Of a stretch of DNA of 64,000 nt, positions 55,535 to 63,397 are shown piece after piece (within the stretch, counting starts at the first letter, position 1; every line of letters starts with the position of its first letter). The notes under the pieces were generated by a model. That model was given only the letters and a program-made list of their open reading frames with translations, ran no database searches and was not told where the DNA came from. The stretch is from Cytophagales bacterium (lineage in GTDB: Bacteria > Bacteroidota > Bacteroidia > Cytophagales > Spirosomataceae). Made by a program: the position numbers and the translations under genes. The stretch lies in contig JAAFJP010000005.1 of assembly GCA_013298125.1 (NCBI GenBank), positions 124,001-188,000 of the forward strand. Reading direction: 5' to 3'.

Positions 55535-55564
55535 AGCCTATTCACAAAGTGGATAGGCTTTTTT
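55535..55564 (+). terminator. Terminator of the XRE regulator gene
   Basis: AGCCTATTC (55535-55543) pairs with GGATAGGCT (55551-55559) apart from one G-T pair, then at least six T. From here to 55796 I see no gene and no clear signal. Confidence 0.75.
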
Positions 55565-55796
55565 TATTAACCATTTTTTTGGCAAAAAATATATTATTTT
55601 GATTTCACAATTTAACTAAAAGTCTTTTAGGTGTGTGAGTAGTGTTTTCCTTAAAGAAATTTTGGTACGTTGTTCTGCATCAAGTTGGGAGCATGGCAAG
55701 CGGTCATTTTTTTTATTAAGGAAATTGAGGGTTTTTGATAGCCTGGCGTTTGGTTGTTTGTGGTTTTTCTTAATAAAATCGGTATTTCAAAAATGA

Positions 55797-55841
55797 ATAC
55801 TGAAAAAAGCCTAACTCATGGTTGAGGCTAATTTTCAGTAT
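55797..55841 (-). terminator. Terminator of the 186-residue protein gene
   Basis: Outer arms ATACTGAAAA (55797-55806) and TTTTCAGTAT (55832-55841) enclose an inner GCCT...AGGC hairpin. On the minus strand the inner hairpin is followed by six T. It lies 37 bp after the stop of the gene at 55879. Confidence 0.7.
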
Positions 55842-55878
55842 CATTCTGCAATATCAAACTTTAATCTTGTCTTTAATG

Positions 55879-56439
55879 TCATTTAGCCGTTGCGGGTGCT
55901 GGCGGGGTTGAACCTGCTAATAATTTCCACAATCCAATCAAACCAAAAATAGTAAGAATAATCGTTGCACCGTTTGAAAAGTCAAGCCCAAAGAAAGTTG
56001 AGTTTGTGGGTGGCTTAACTTCTGGTAAACTTACGGTTCTATTTTGTGAAAGAGTGCCGTTTCTTCGTGCCTTCGCCAATTCCTCTTGGTCTATGTTGTC
56101 ATAAGTAATTGGAGCGGTAGGATTAAAAAGCACCTTACCTCTGTACAATAAATCTATGAATGAATTACCATACAATAGTATTTCGTTCATTGTTCTGCCT
56201 ACGGCTGTATCTCCAAACGCTTTGGCTTGCTTCTTAGTCTTTATAACAGCATCTACTGTTTTCTGGTCTAATGTTGGGTTTGGTTCATCTGGTTCAATAT
56301 TCCCCCATCCATCATCGAAAAACCCTTTGGGAATTTTTTTAATAATTATCGGGTCGTTTGTCCAGTTTCCCCAACCGTCATCGTACCAATTACCACTATT
56401 ATCGGGCGGGTAAATCGACCCTGTTACTACTGTTGCCAT
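55879..56439 (-). CDS. One-TM protein with DDGWGN repeats, element cargo of unknown function
   Basis: A 186-residue protein I do not recognise. The N-terminus has two copies of a Trp/Gly motif, NWYDDGWGNW (about 17-26) and GFFDDGWGN (about 39-47). The middle (60-110) is helical with KTKKQAKAFGDTAVGR. One membrane helix (about 155-175, GATIILTIFGLIGLWKLLAG) leads to a short Ala/Pro tail, so most of the chain lies on one side of the membrane. There is no signal peptide. The gene stands alone at the right end of the element, the usual place for cargo such as an exclusion or virion-like membrane protein; neither is shown. Confidence 0.6.
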   Translation of the reverse strand: MATVVTGSIYPPDNSGNWYDDGWGNWTNDPIIIKKIPKGFFDDGWGNIEPDEPNPTLDQKTVDAVIKTKKQAKAFGDTAVGRTMNEILLYGNSFIDLLYRGKVLFNPTAPITYDNIDQEELAKARRNGTLSQNRTVSLPEVKPPTNSTFFGLDFSNGATIILTIFGLIGLWKLLAGSTPPAPATAK

Positions 56440-57047
56440 TTCTGTAAGGATTTAATTGTGAAAAAATTTATTTACTGATAAAGAAATGATTTAGAACAAT
56501 TAGCCCTAAACGCCCCGTCTGTGGTAAATACAAAAACGGAGGACGGAGGTTTTACCGATTAAAGAAAGGAAAGGCAAGTATATTGCCGTGAGAAAAGTTT
56601 TCTTTTGCCATTTTTAAAAAGTATTAATTGTAAAATCGTTTCAAACTTAACAGAAAGATTTTAACGTTAATTTGAGTTTCTGACAATTACAGAGGAATAC
56701 AGGAGGAAAGGGGAGACTTTCAGAGAAAAACGCAAGGTTTTGCGAAAATTTGAAACGTGTGGAGTTTATTCGTGGATAGTTTTTCCAACTTCTGACGATT
56801 ATAAATTTTGTTTCATAGTACGAAGGTATTGAATAATTGAATACCTCACAAAAAAATACATTTGAAAAATTAGGTTTAAAGCTATTTTGGAGGGTATTTT
56901 GTGAAAAGTTAGTTTCATCCATTGGGCGGTTTTGGGCTTGTGTATGATATTGAAAAATTGACTTTGAGGTATTATACAAGGTATTGGGAGTAAAATAATA
57001 TTTGTAACATTCTGATTTAAAGGCATTTAAGGCGTTCGATTCTGGCA
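56440..57047. other. AT-rich end region of the element with AGGTATT motifs, no convincing gene
   Basis: This 608-bp stretch has no gene I can support. It contains AGGTATT motifs at 56824-56830, 56967-56973 and 56979-56985 and the inverse AATACCT at 56840-56846. The first and second of these in position (56824 and 56840) form an inverted repeat like the one at 47824-47860 by the other end. They could be arm-type binding sites of the element's recombinase. Confidence 0.45.
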
Positions 57048-57061
57048 CGATAGAAGGCTCA
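57048..57061 (+). other. Right attachment site core (CGATAGAAGGCTCA)
   Basis: These 14 bases match 47759-47772, the end of the tRNA-Thr fragment. Flanks differ on both sides, except a TTCGAT nearby. Upstream DNA does not form a tRNA. The distance between the two cores gives an element of about 9.3 kb. Confidence 0.75.
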
Positions 57062-57070
57062 TAAGATTAC

Positions 57071-57106
57071 AAAAACACTTCATACAGGGCGTATGAAGTG
57101 TTTTTT
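57071..57106 (+). terminator. tRNA-Thr type terminator, right copy
   Basis: AAAAACACTTCATAC (57071-57085), loop AGGGC, then GTATGAAGTGTTTTTT (57091-57106). It matches the left copy apart from one base pair changed on both arms (C-G to A-T) and the loop, so the hairpin is conserved by compensating change. Confidence 0.85.
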
Positions 57107-57121
57107 GCTTTATGGTGAATT

Positions 57122-58420
57122 CTAATCATCCAAACTCTGATAAATCAATTGTCTAAATAGTGCATTCAAATTATCCCCCTTCGTTTGCTGGGTTTGTTTC
57201 ATAATTACGCCAATGATTTTTTCTTTTGGGTCAGCGAAATAGTTGGTATTGAAATATCCTCCCCATGTGAACGTACCCTCACTGCCAATGCCTCCTTTGT
57301 CTTCTCCATTGGCTCTGAGTACGCTATATGCTAATCCGAAGAAGCTATCGCCTTTTTCTCCGCCAAAAAGCGTTTCAGTTTGGTTTGATAAAATAGCATC
57401 AATGGTAGTTCGACTCAAAAACCGCTTCCCTCCTATTTCTCCCTGATTTAGATACATTTGCAGAAAAGTGGCATAGTCTTTTGCCGTACTCGAAAGCCCT
57501 GCACCACCCGAAAAGAAGGTTTTTGCTCCTTTTATAGGGTAATCTGTGTCGTAAAAAGTTACTGGATATTTCTCCCATTGTCCGTCTTTGCTGGGTCGTT
57601 GGACAGATACTAAACGAGCGGCTTTACTATCTGGTAAATAAAAATAGGTATCGTTCATTTCCAAAGGTTCAAACATTCTTTTTCTCAAAAATTCATCGAA
57701 TGGCATTCCTGAAACTACTTCAATAAAATACCCCAAAACGTCTAATCCTTCTGAATAGGTATATTTTTCGCCAGGATTATGGTGCAATGGGAGTTTTGCT
57801 AATTTCTTGACTGACTCACCAATTTTGATAGGTTCTGTCGTGAATAAATCAGTTATCCCCGCCTTTTTATAAATGGCTTTGAACCGTTCCTCCCCATCAA
57901 TTACGCCATAGCCAATGCCCGAAGTGTGGCTTAGGAGATGTCGGATGGTGATTTCATTTTTGGCTGGTTCGGTGGTGTATGAGCTATCTTTAAACGTAAA
58001 AGTTTTAATTAAAGTTGGATTCTTAAATTCAGGAATATACTTTGAAATAGGGTCGTCCAATTGAAACTTTCCTTCTTCCCAAAGCATCATCACGGCAGTG
58101 GAGGTAATGGCTTTACTCATAGACGCAATTCTGAAAATATCATCTTTCTTCAAAGCCCTATTGCTTTGATTATCAGCCATTCCGAAGGCTTTGTGATAAA
58201 TAATTTTCCCATTCCTAACCACCAAAGCCGCCACCCCTGGGACTTCTTTATTATTGACCGCATTCTGGAAAATATTGTCCATACGTGTAATACGCTCATT
58301 AGACATACCTACACTTTCGGGCGTAGCATCCGACAAGGCAGGGGAGTTTTTGAGAGATTTTGTTTGAGAAAATCCTACGAAACTTACGAAAAGGAAAAGG
58401 GCTGTGAGTTTATTTTTCAT
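57122..58420 (-). CDS. Serine hydrolase of the beta-lactamase/class C-like family
   Basis: A 432-residue exported protein; signal peptide MKNKLTALFLFVSFVGFSQ. The nucleophile is S100 with K103 in RIASMSKAITS, the second motif is around Y222 in YTYSEGLDVLG, and a third, glycine-rich motif GGIGSEGTFTWGG lies near 390. Such enzymes are esterases, D-aminopeptidases or weak penicillin-binding enzymes; substrate cannot be told from sequence. I chose the ATG at 58420 because it begins the signal peptide; upstream in-frame ATGs add a non-matching leader. It is the first gene right of the mobile element and reads toward the attachment site. Confidence 0.88.
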   Translation of the reverse strand: MKNKLTALFLFVSFVGFSQTKSLKNSPALSDATPESVGMSNERITRMDNIFQNAVNNKEVPGVAALVVRNGKIIYHKAFGMADNQSNRALKKDDIFRIASMSKAITSTAVMMLWEEGKFQLDDPISKYIPEFKNPTLIKTFTFKDSSYTTEPAKNEITIRHLLSHTSGIGYGVIDGEERFKAIYKKAGITDLFTTEPIKIGESVKKLAKLPLHHNPGEKYTYSEGLDVLGYFIEVVSGMPFDEFLRKRMFEPLEMNDTYFYLPDSKAARLVSVQRPSKDGQWEKYPVTFYDTDYPIKGAKTFFSGGAGLSSTAKDYATFLQMYLNQGEIGGKRFLSRTTIDAILSNQTETLFGGEKGDSFFGLAYSVLRANGEDKGGIGSEGTFTWGGYFNTNYFADPKEKIIGVIMKQTQQTKGDNLNALFRQLIYQSLDD

Positions 58421-58549
58421 TTTTATGGTTTTTGTTTCCATAAAAATAATGAATTGAGGGTAATTAAAAATTAAAAATGTAGAATTAGAAATGTAATGTT
58501 CTAACAATCAATCTATTATACCTATAAAATGAACCATAGAGATATGAGA

Positions 58550-58580
58550 AATCCCTCCAAATTAGGTATTTGGAGGGATT
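58550..58580 (-). terminator. Terminator of the DUF4082-like lipoprotein gene
   Basis: Perfect 13-bp arms, AATCCCTCCAAAT (58550-58562) and its complement (58568-58580), loop TAGGT, 34 bp after the lipoprotein stop on the minus strand. Confidence 0.78.
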
Positions 58581-58613
58581 ATCAAGCAAATTGGTATGTC
58601 TATTTGTTTAAAA

Positions 58614-59180
58614 TCAATCTGGTACAAAAGTAAAATCTACAAAACCAGCAATATAAGAGGTAGGTTCGGATGTTGGGTATTTAGGTGCTGCTCCCATGGC
58701 ACTTGAAGCGAATCCATAAGCTAAAAAAACTACACTGCCTTTAACAATAGGATATGAAAAACTTGAACCTGTTTTGGGTCTTGCCTCGTTCCAGTTATTA
58801 GCCAAATAAGTTATATAATACTGTTTATTAGCTTCCAATGGTTGAGGCGTTATATCTCCCCATGTTTGAATATTACCAGAAGTTAATTCAACTGTTTTTT
58901 GGCTGATTAACGTTTTAGTGGCAACATCCCAAATAGCAAGACGATATACTCCTGGACTTGGTGTTCTAACACCCAGTCTCGTGATTTTTCCAGCCTTTGA
59001 AACTTGAAATCTTTGTCCGTATTCGTAGTAACTACTATTCACAACTTTTGCTCCAAATTTAACGGTACTGTCAGCAAAAAAACTGGCAAGTGGGGTTTCA
59101 GCGGCTGTTACAACTTCATCTTTTTTACAAGCATTAATCAATAATCCAAGAAGGAAAAAAGGAATCAATAGTTTTTTCAT
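58614..59180 (-). CDS. DUF4082-like surface lipoprotein
   Basis: A 188-residue lipoprotein: signal with lipobox LLINAC (Cys18), then a Lys/Asp-rich tether (KKDEVV). The rest is a beta-sandwich resembling DUF4082: YGQRFQVSKAGKITRLGVR, GVYRLAIWDVATKTLISQ, then NKQYYITYLANN. Such domains occur in secreted glycan-related proteins and probably bind a ligand; no catalytic residues are visible. Three TTGAGTAAGTGGTA-type repeats lie 108-162 bp upstream and may control it. Single gene with its own terminator. Confidence 0.8.
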   Translation of the reverse strand: MKKLLIPFFLLGLLINACKKDEVVTAAETPLASFFADSTVKFGAKVVNSSYYEYGQRFQVSKAGKITRLGVRTPSPGVYRLAIWDVATKTLISQKTVELTSGNIQTWGDITPQPLEANKQYYITYLANNWNEARPKTGSSFSYPIVKGSVVFLAYGFASSAMGAAPKYPTSEPTSYIAGFVDFTFVPD

Positions 59181-59287
59181 GGTAAGTTAAAATTTAAGTT
59201 AATGAAATAATGTATTTATTAAACCAATGATTTTCAGTGATTTACATGACAAAGTTTATACGGAAATTAGCAATTATGTTCTTTTGA

Positions 59288-59342
59288 TTGAGTAAGTGGT
59301 ATCATTATTGAGTTTATGGTAATTCTGCTTGAGTAAGTGGTA
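59288..59342. promoter_or_regulatory. Three direct repeats of TTGAGTAAGTGGTA at 20-21 bp spacing
   Basis: TTGAGTAAGTGGTA at 59288-59301 and 59329-59342 is exact; TTGAGTTTATGGTA at 59308-59321 is the middle, diverged copy. Spacing of 20 and 21 bp is two helical turns, as in operators of LytTR-type regulators. They lie in the 302-bp gap between two divergent lipoprotein genes. Confidence 0.55.
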
Positions 59343-59452
59343 AATTTTATAATTTCAAGAGCTTAGTCGTAAATTTAATGTGGACTGATAACAGATTATA
59401 AAATCAAATAATCATACTAATTTTTCGTTTTTCATCTGAGCAATTATTTTCC

Positions 59453-59460
59453 TAATTTTG
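59453..59460 (+). promoter_or_regulatory. Bacteroidota -7 promoter box of the small lipoprotein gene
   Basis: TAATTTTG matches TAnnTTTG exactly and ends 22 bp before the ATG, giving a leader of about 16 bases. The -33 region is a T-rich stretch without an exact TTTG. Confidence 0.45.
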
Positions 59461-59482
59461 TTAAAAATCAAAATCCTTATCC

Positions 59483-59770
59483 ATGAGATTCAAAAAGCTA
59501 TTATATTTTGTTATTCTAATTATTACTTGTCAAAATTTGAGTGGGTGTCTTTGGGCAAGGCGTTGCCCTGAACAATCTTGTCGGGTTTCTACTGAACATA
59601 GACACGAAGGAGGTAATTATAGACCACGGGCGGCGTTCTCGTGGGTAACAACCAAAAAACATTGGCCCTGGAAGGCTTTTGGAAATGGGAAGAAGAAGTA
59701 TGATGGTAAAAAAGATAAGAAATCTGGTAAGGTTAAATTCAAATATACGCTTCCTGGGGAGAGACAATAA
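59483..59770 (+). CDS. Small Cys-rich lipoprotein
   Basis: A 95-residue exported protein. The N-terminal hydrophobic segment ends in a lipobox-like LSGC (Cys22). It is followed by CPEQSCRVSTEHRHEGGNYR, which resembles a short conserved motif (C-P-x-x-x-C...EHRH) of small Bacteroidota envelope proteins that I recognise only loosely. The tail is Lys-rich (GKKKYDGKKDKKSGKVKFKY). Metal binding through the Cys/His cluster is possible but unproven. It has its own promoter box and terminator. Confidence 0.7.
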   Translation: MRFKKLLYFVILIITCQNLSGCLWARRCPEQSCRVSTEHRHEGGNYRPRAAFSWVTTKKHWPWKAFGNGKKKYDGKKDKKSGKVKFKYTLPGERQ

Positions 59771-59773
59771 AAC

Positions 59774-59809
59774 AAAAAGCCCGTTTGAAATAACTCAAAC
59801 GGGCTTTTT
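59774..59809. terminator. Terminator after the small lipoprotein gene
   Basis: Perfect 15-bp arms, AAAAAGCCCGTTTGA (59774-59788) and its complement (59795-59809), followed by T on the plus strand. Confidence 0.85.
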
Positions 59810-59817
59810 TAGTTCAA

Positions 59818-59902
59818 CTACGATTTATACGGGACGAACGCTGGCAGGGTTCAAAACCCTGTCAGCGTTAGCCCAGATTCTGATTTCCCGTATAAATCAT
59901 AG
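59818..59902. repeat. Nested palindrome, likely a dispersed intergenic repeat
   Basis: Outer arms of 17 bp (59818-59834 and 59886-59902, CTAYGATTTATACGGGA) differ at one base. Inside, AACGCTGGCAGGGTT (59837-59851) faces AACCCTGTCAGCGTT (59855-59869), one mismatch, with a 3-base loop. It lies between the small lipoprotein and NAD kinase genes, codes for nothing and looks like a MITE-like or REP-like unit. Confidence 0.7.
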
Positions 59903-59917
59903 AAGAACCCTTTTTAA

Positions 59918-60808
59918 TTAATTCCGAACATCAAATCCCCAATTCAATTTACTTCTTAAAGTATTCAAGAAATTGGTATCGGATAATTTAATAAGATTGG
60001 CTTTAAACTTCTCTCGCTCCATCCTGATTTTCACGTTGCTATGAACCACTTTTGAACGAGCATCCAAGGAAATCAAACAATTATTACTTCTACTTTCTAT
60101 CTCAAAATCCAAGACCGAATCAGTCGAAACTACCAAAGGACGTACATTCAAGTTGTGGGGACTCATCGGAGCAATTACAAAAATATCAGAAGTAGGAATC
60201 ACCAAAGGACCACCCACACTGAGATTATAACCCGTTGAACCTGTGGCAGTTGAGATAATTAATCCATCTGCCCAATAGGCGTTTAAGAACTCGCCGTTGA
60301 GATACGCCTTCACCACAATCATCGAAGAAGTGTCGGTTTTCATGATTCCTAATTCATTCAATCCAAAATTTACTCCCTCAAAAATATCCAATGTTTCACC
60401 GTTTAGACGAGTATCAATACTAACCAAAGTACGTTGGTCGATGGTATAATTTCCTGCAAAAATTTCTTGTAAACTTTCCTGAATTTTATCGGGCGAAACA
60501 GTTGCCAAAAAGCCCAATCGTCCTGTGTTGATACCCAGAATCGGAATCTCACGACTACCTATGTGCGTAACCGCATCCAAGAGCGTACCATCACCCCCGA
60601 GGGTAAGCACAAAATCAGCCTCAAATAAATCTTTATGGTCGTTATAATAACTTGAAGATGAATAACTTACTCCAAATTCAGTCAAGAATTTGTGATAAGA
60701 TTCAGATATTTGAAGTTCGATATTTTGGGCAGCCAAAGTATCAAACATAGCTTGTACAAATGGCTTGGTTTCGTCCTTAAAATTTCGCCCGTGAATGGCT
60801 ATTTTCAT
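59918..60808 (-). CDS. nadK: NAD kinase
   Basis: A 296-residue enzyme that phosphorylates NAD to NADP using ATP or polyphosphate; cytoplasmic and usually essential. The GGDGTLLDA motif is at 71-79, and GSTGYNLSVGGPLVIP (about 188-203) forms the NAD-binding site. The length and start (MKIAIHGRNFKDETKPF) are normal. Being a core housekeeping gene, it marks DNA that belongs to the chromosome. It is divergent from the protease gene. Confidence 0.97.
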   Translation of the reverse strand: MKIAIHGRNFKDETKPFVQAMFDTLAAQNIELQISESYHKFLTEFGVSYSSSSYYNDHKDLFEADFVLTLGGDGTLLDAVTHIGSREIPILGINTGRLGFLATVSPDKIQESLQEIFAGNYTIDQRTLVSIDTRLNGETLDIFEGVNFGLNELGIMKTDTSSMIVVKAYLNGEFLNAYWADGLIISTATGSTGYNLSVGGPLVIPTSDIFVIAPMSPHNLNVRPLVVSTDSVLDFEIESRSNNCLISLDARSKVVHSNVKIRMEREKFKANLIKLSDTNFLNTLRSKLNWGFDVRN

Positions 60809-60925
60809 GATTTTTGAGATAAGGAATGAGAATTATTCTCTTCAAAATTAAACAAAACGAAAGACTAAGGTTATAATATTTCGTATATTTATTTCATCTA
60901 ATCCAAAAATCAAATCCTTACGCTC

Positions 60926-62287
60926 ATGGAAATCGAAGAAATCATTGCCCACAAACGTGGAATTGAACGTGAATTACTCACTCGTAATGGTGTTACGGGG
61001 GTGGATATTGGCTACAAATACAAGAATGGAAAGCGTACAAAACAAGTCGTGATTCGGGTGTATGTAGCTGAAAAACAAGCAAATATCTCCAAGTCTGACA
61101 AAATCCCTAAAACTATTCGAGGTGTCAAAACGGACATTATTCAAGCTCATGCGTCTTTCCATGCTGATGACCGACCTTACACGCCTATCACAGGTGGAAT
61201 TAGTTTTGGACAAAGCGAAAAATTTAGGTTGATTCAAGATGATGGAAGCGTAGCTCTGATTTCGGAACAAGGAACTTTGGGGGCGATTGTGAGGGATAAT
61301 TTGACCGAAAAACCCATGTTTTTGACCAATCATCACGTTACGAAAGTGATGGTATCGGAAGTAGAAGAACGTTCTGGGAGAATTGGTGATATTTTCGACC
61401 AACCCAATTTAGTAGGTGGTGACGGTAAACCTTTCCCGAATGCTTCAATTGGTAAATTAGCCCGTTTTGCGATCAACCCTTTGGTGGATGCTGCTGTGAT
61501 TGAGTACCAAAGTGCCAGACCGTTTGCGGAAGAGATTTTGGGTATCGGTAAAATTGCTGGTTCAGCCAAAGCCACCTTGGGCATGAAGGTACGTAAGCGT
61601 GGACGTACTACCGAATTAACCTACGGAATTGTGGATGGAATTGATGCTACAACTGCCATTCAAGGAACGAACATTGTCTTCCAACATCAAATGGTAATCG
61701 TACCTGATACTACTAAAAATGCAGTTTTTAGTAATTCTGGTGACTCTGGCTCTGTTGTTGTGAATGAACAAAATAAGGTTGTGGGTTTGCTTTTTGCGGG
61801 CGTTCCAGCCATGGTAAATGCCCCTCAAATGACGTGGGCAAATCATATTGATAATGTCTTGACACAGTTAAACATTCACTTCAAAACTAATGATACACCC
61901 ACCACACCGAGTTCAGTTTTCCCCATGACTGCAACCACAAATTCACCGATTGATTTGAATGTGCGGTCTGGTCCTGGAACTACTTTTCAATCCTTATCCA
62001 AAATAAAAACAGGAACAAAAGTCACGCTGACAGAGCAAACCAATATTTGGTTTAAACTCAGTACAGGTGGTTGGGTAAGTTCAGATTATTTGATTTTTGC
62101 AAAACCACAACGGAAAGGAATCATCAATTACGAAGGCGTAAATGTACGAGCGGGGGCAGGTACAAATTTTCCTCTTTTGGAGAAATTGAAAATCAATACG
62201 CCCGTGACGATTTTTGAAGAAAAAGATACGTTTTATCGGATTGGCACGGGTCGTTGGGTGAAAAATTCTTATGTAACGATTAGGTAA
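60926..62287 (+). CDS. Trypsin-like serine protease with two C-terminal SH3b domains
   Basis: This is a 453-residue protein. The trypsin-like domain (about 85-320) has His136 or His137 in FLTNHHVTKV, Asp188 in NPLVDAAVIEY and Ser274 in NSGDSGSVVVNE, a full catalytic triad. Two bacterial SH3 domains follow (about 336-392 and 397-453, each with DLNVRSGPGT or VNVRAGAGT and a GxWV end), which usually bind cell-wall peptides. The N-terminal 80 residues contain VTGVDIGYKYKNGKRTKQVV. No signal peptide is seen, although SH3b domains normally act outside the cytoplasm. It is 6 bp upstream of a small gene, likely one operon. Substrate unknown. Confidence 0.82.
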   Translation: MEIEEIIAHKRGIERELLTRNGVTGVDIGYKYKNGKRTKQVVIRVYVAEKQANISKSDKIPKTIRGVKTDIIQAHASFHADDRPYTPITGGISFGQSEKFRLIQDDGSVALISEQGTLGAIVRDNLTEKPMFLTNHHVTKVMVSEVEERSGRIGDIFDQPNLVGGDGKPFPNASIGKLARFAINPLVDAAVIEYQSARPFAEEILGIGKIAGSAKATLGMKVRKRGRTTELTYGIVDGIDATTAIQGTNIVFQHQMVIVPDTTKNAVFSNSGDSGSVVVNEQNKVVGLLFAGVPAMVNAPQMTWANHIDNVLTQLNIHFKTNDTPTTPSSVFPMTATTNSPIDLNVRSGPGTTFQSLSKIKTGTKVTLTEQTNIWFKLSTGGWVSSDYLIFAKPQRKGIINYEGVNVRAGAGTNFPLLEKLKINTPVTIFEEKDTFYRIGTGRWVKNSYVTIR

Positions 62288-62293
62288 GAGATT

Positions 62294-62728
62294 ATGTCGA
62301 AACAAGAAGTAATAAACTCATTCAAATACATCATGAAATCTGAGAATGAAGAGAAGGCTTGGGCGTTTTTTGACTTGGATTTTACTCATTTTTCAGAAGA
62401 TGAACAAGTCTTGATGGGGATGGATTTATTTGAGCAAAATGGGCATAAAGTACACGAAAGTTTAGTCTCTTGGTTTCAACAAAAAAAGAACCCATTAACG
62501 ACTGATTTACTATACAAAACCGCTTTTAGAGAAGATTTAGACATTTTTGACTACAAACCATTAGCCCGAAAATGTGTGTGGGCATTGGCAGATATTGGCA
62601 CAGATAAGGCTAAGGATTATTTGATAAAAATGTCTAAATCTGGCGATAAAGTTATTGAGAGTTTTGCCCAAAAAAGGCTTGATAATTGGGAGAATGAATT
62701 ACCAAGAAAATTACGCTTAAAACTATAA
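62294..62728 (+). CDS. Small helical protein, HEAT-repeat-like
   Basis: A 144-residue all-helical cytoplasmic protein with stacked helices such as KPLARKCVWALADIG and DKVIESFAQKRLDNW, resembling two or three HEAT-like units. I do not recognise a specific family. It follows the protease gene by 6 bp and precedes the Crp/Fnr gene by 13, so the three are likely co-transcribed. It may be an adaptor or regulator of the protease, from position only. Confidence 0.65.
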   Translation: MSKQEVINSFKYIMKSENEEKAWAFFDLDFTHFSEDEQVLMGMDLFEQNGHKVHESLVSWFQQKKNPLTTDLLYKTAFREDLDIFDYKPLARKCVWALADIGTDKAKDYLIKMSKSGDKVIESFAQKRLDNWENELPRKLRLKL

Positions 62729-62741
62729 ATAAAATTTAAAA

Positions 62742-63320
62742 ATGCCACAACAAATCCTTCAAAGCATCAAATCCATTGTTTCTTTAAACGAAAGTGAAGA
62801 AGAGGCTTTTACGAAAATTTTAGACATAAAACAGTTGAAGAAGAAAGAGTTTTTGTTGCAACAGGGGCAAGTTTGCAATAAAATCTCTTTTATCAATTCT
62901 GGTTGTATGCGACTTTTTTATGAAATAGAAGGCGTTGAAAATACCGTTCAGTTTTTCTTTGCGGATAGATGGCATACCGACTACGATAGTTTTCTGACTG
63001 GACAGCCTACCATCGAAAACCTACAAGCTCTTGAAAATAGTGAGGTCGTTCAATTTAAAAAATCTGACCTTTATCAACTCTACACAACTCACCCCGTCTT
63101 TGAGCGTGTAGGTAGAATTTTGGCTGAAAATGCCTTTCTTTCTCTTTCCAAACTCAATAAAATGCTCACCAACGAAGAGCCCCAACAACGTTATCTGAGC
63201 CTTTTGAGCCAACGTCCCGAAGTAGTCAAAAATATTCCTCAGCATTATATTGCTTCTTATTTGGGTATCAAACCTGAGTCTTTGAGTAGAATTAGAAAAA
63301 GAATTCAGAATCAAAAATGA
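62742..63320 (+). CDS. Crp/Fnr-family transcriptional regulator
   Basis: A 192-residue regulator. The cyclic-nucleotide-binding-like beta-barrel (about 10-120) contains KKEFLLQQGQVCNKISFINSG-type strands (GxVCNK then GCMRLFYE). A C-terminal helix-turn-helix follows (about 145-190), HYIASYLGIKPESLSRIRKR. The phosphate-binding cassette residues of true cAMP receptors are not present, so the ligand is unknown. Gliding Bacteroidota have many such proteins. It ends 77 bp before the outer-membrane protein gene, which may be a target. Confidence 0.9.
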   Translation: MPQQILQSIKSIVSLNESEEEAFTKILDIKQLKKKEFLLQQGQVCNKISFINSGCMRLFYEIEGVENTVQFFFADRWHTDYDSFLTGQPTIENLQALENSEVVQFKKSDLYQLYTTHPVFERVGRILAENAFLSLSKLNKMLTNEEPQQRYLSLLSQRPEVVKNIPQHYIASYLGIKPESLSRIRKRIQNQK

Positions 63321-63397
63321 TTTCCTAACCCAAGTCAACGTTTTTAGGCTTCATCTCTTCTCAATTTTGCAATGTCAAATTTAAAAACATTGTAAAA

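Noticed and set aside
56647-57048. 133-residue minus-strand reading frame
   Set aside because: Low-complexity composition, no start signal, overlaps the att core and the candidate arm sites; looks like chance openness in AT-rich DNA.
57000-57061. Intact tRNA gene at the right border
   Set aside because: Only the acceptor-like AGAAGGCT end is present; no D, anticodon or T arm of correct size can be formed upstream.
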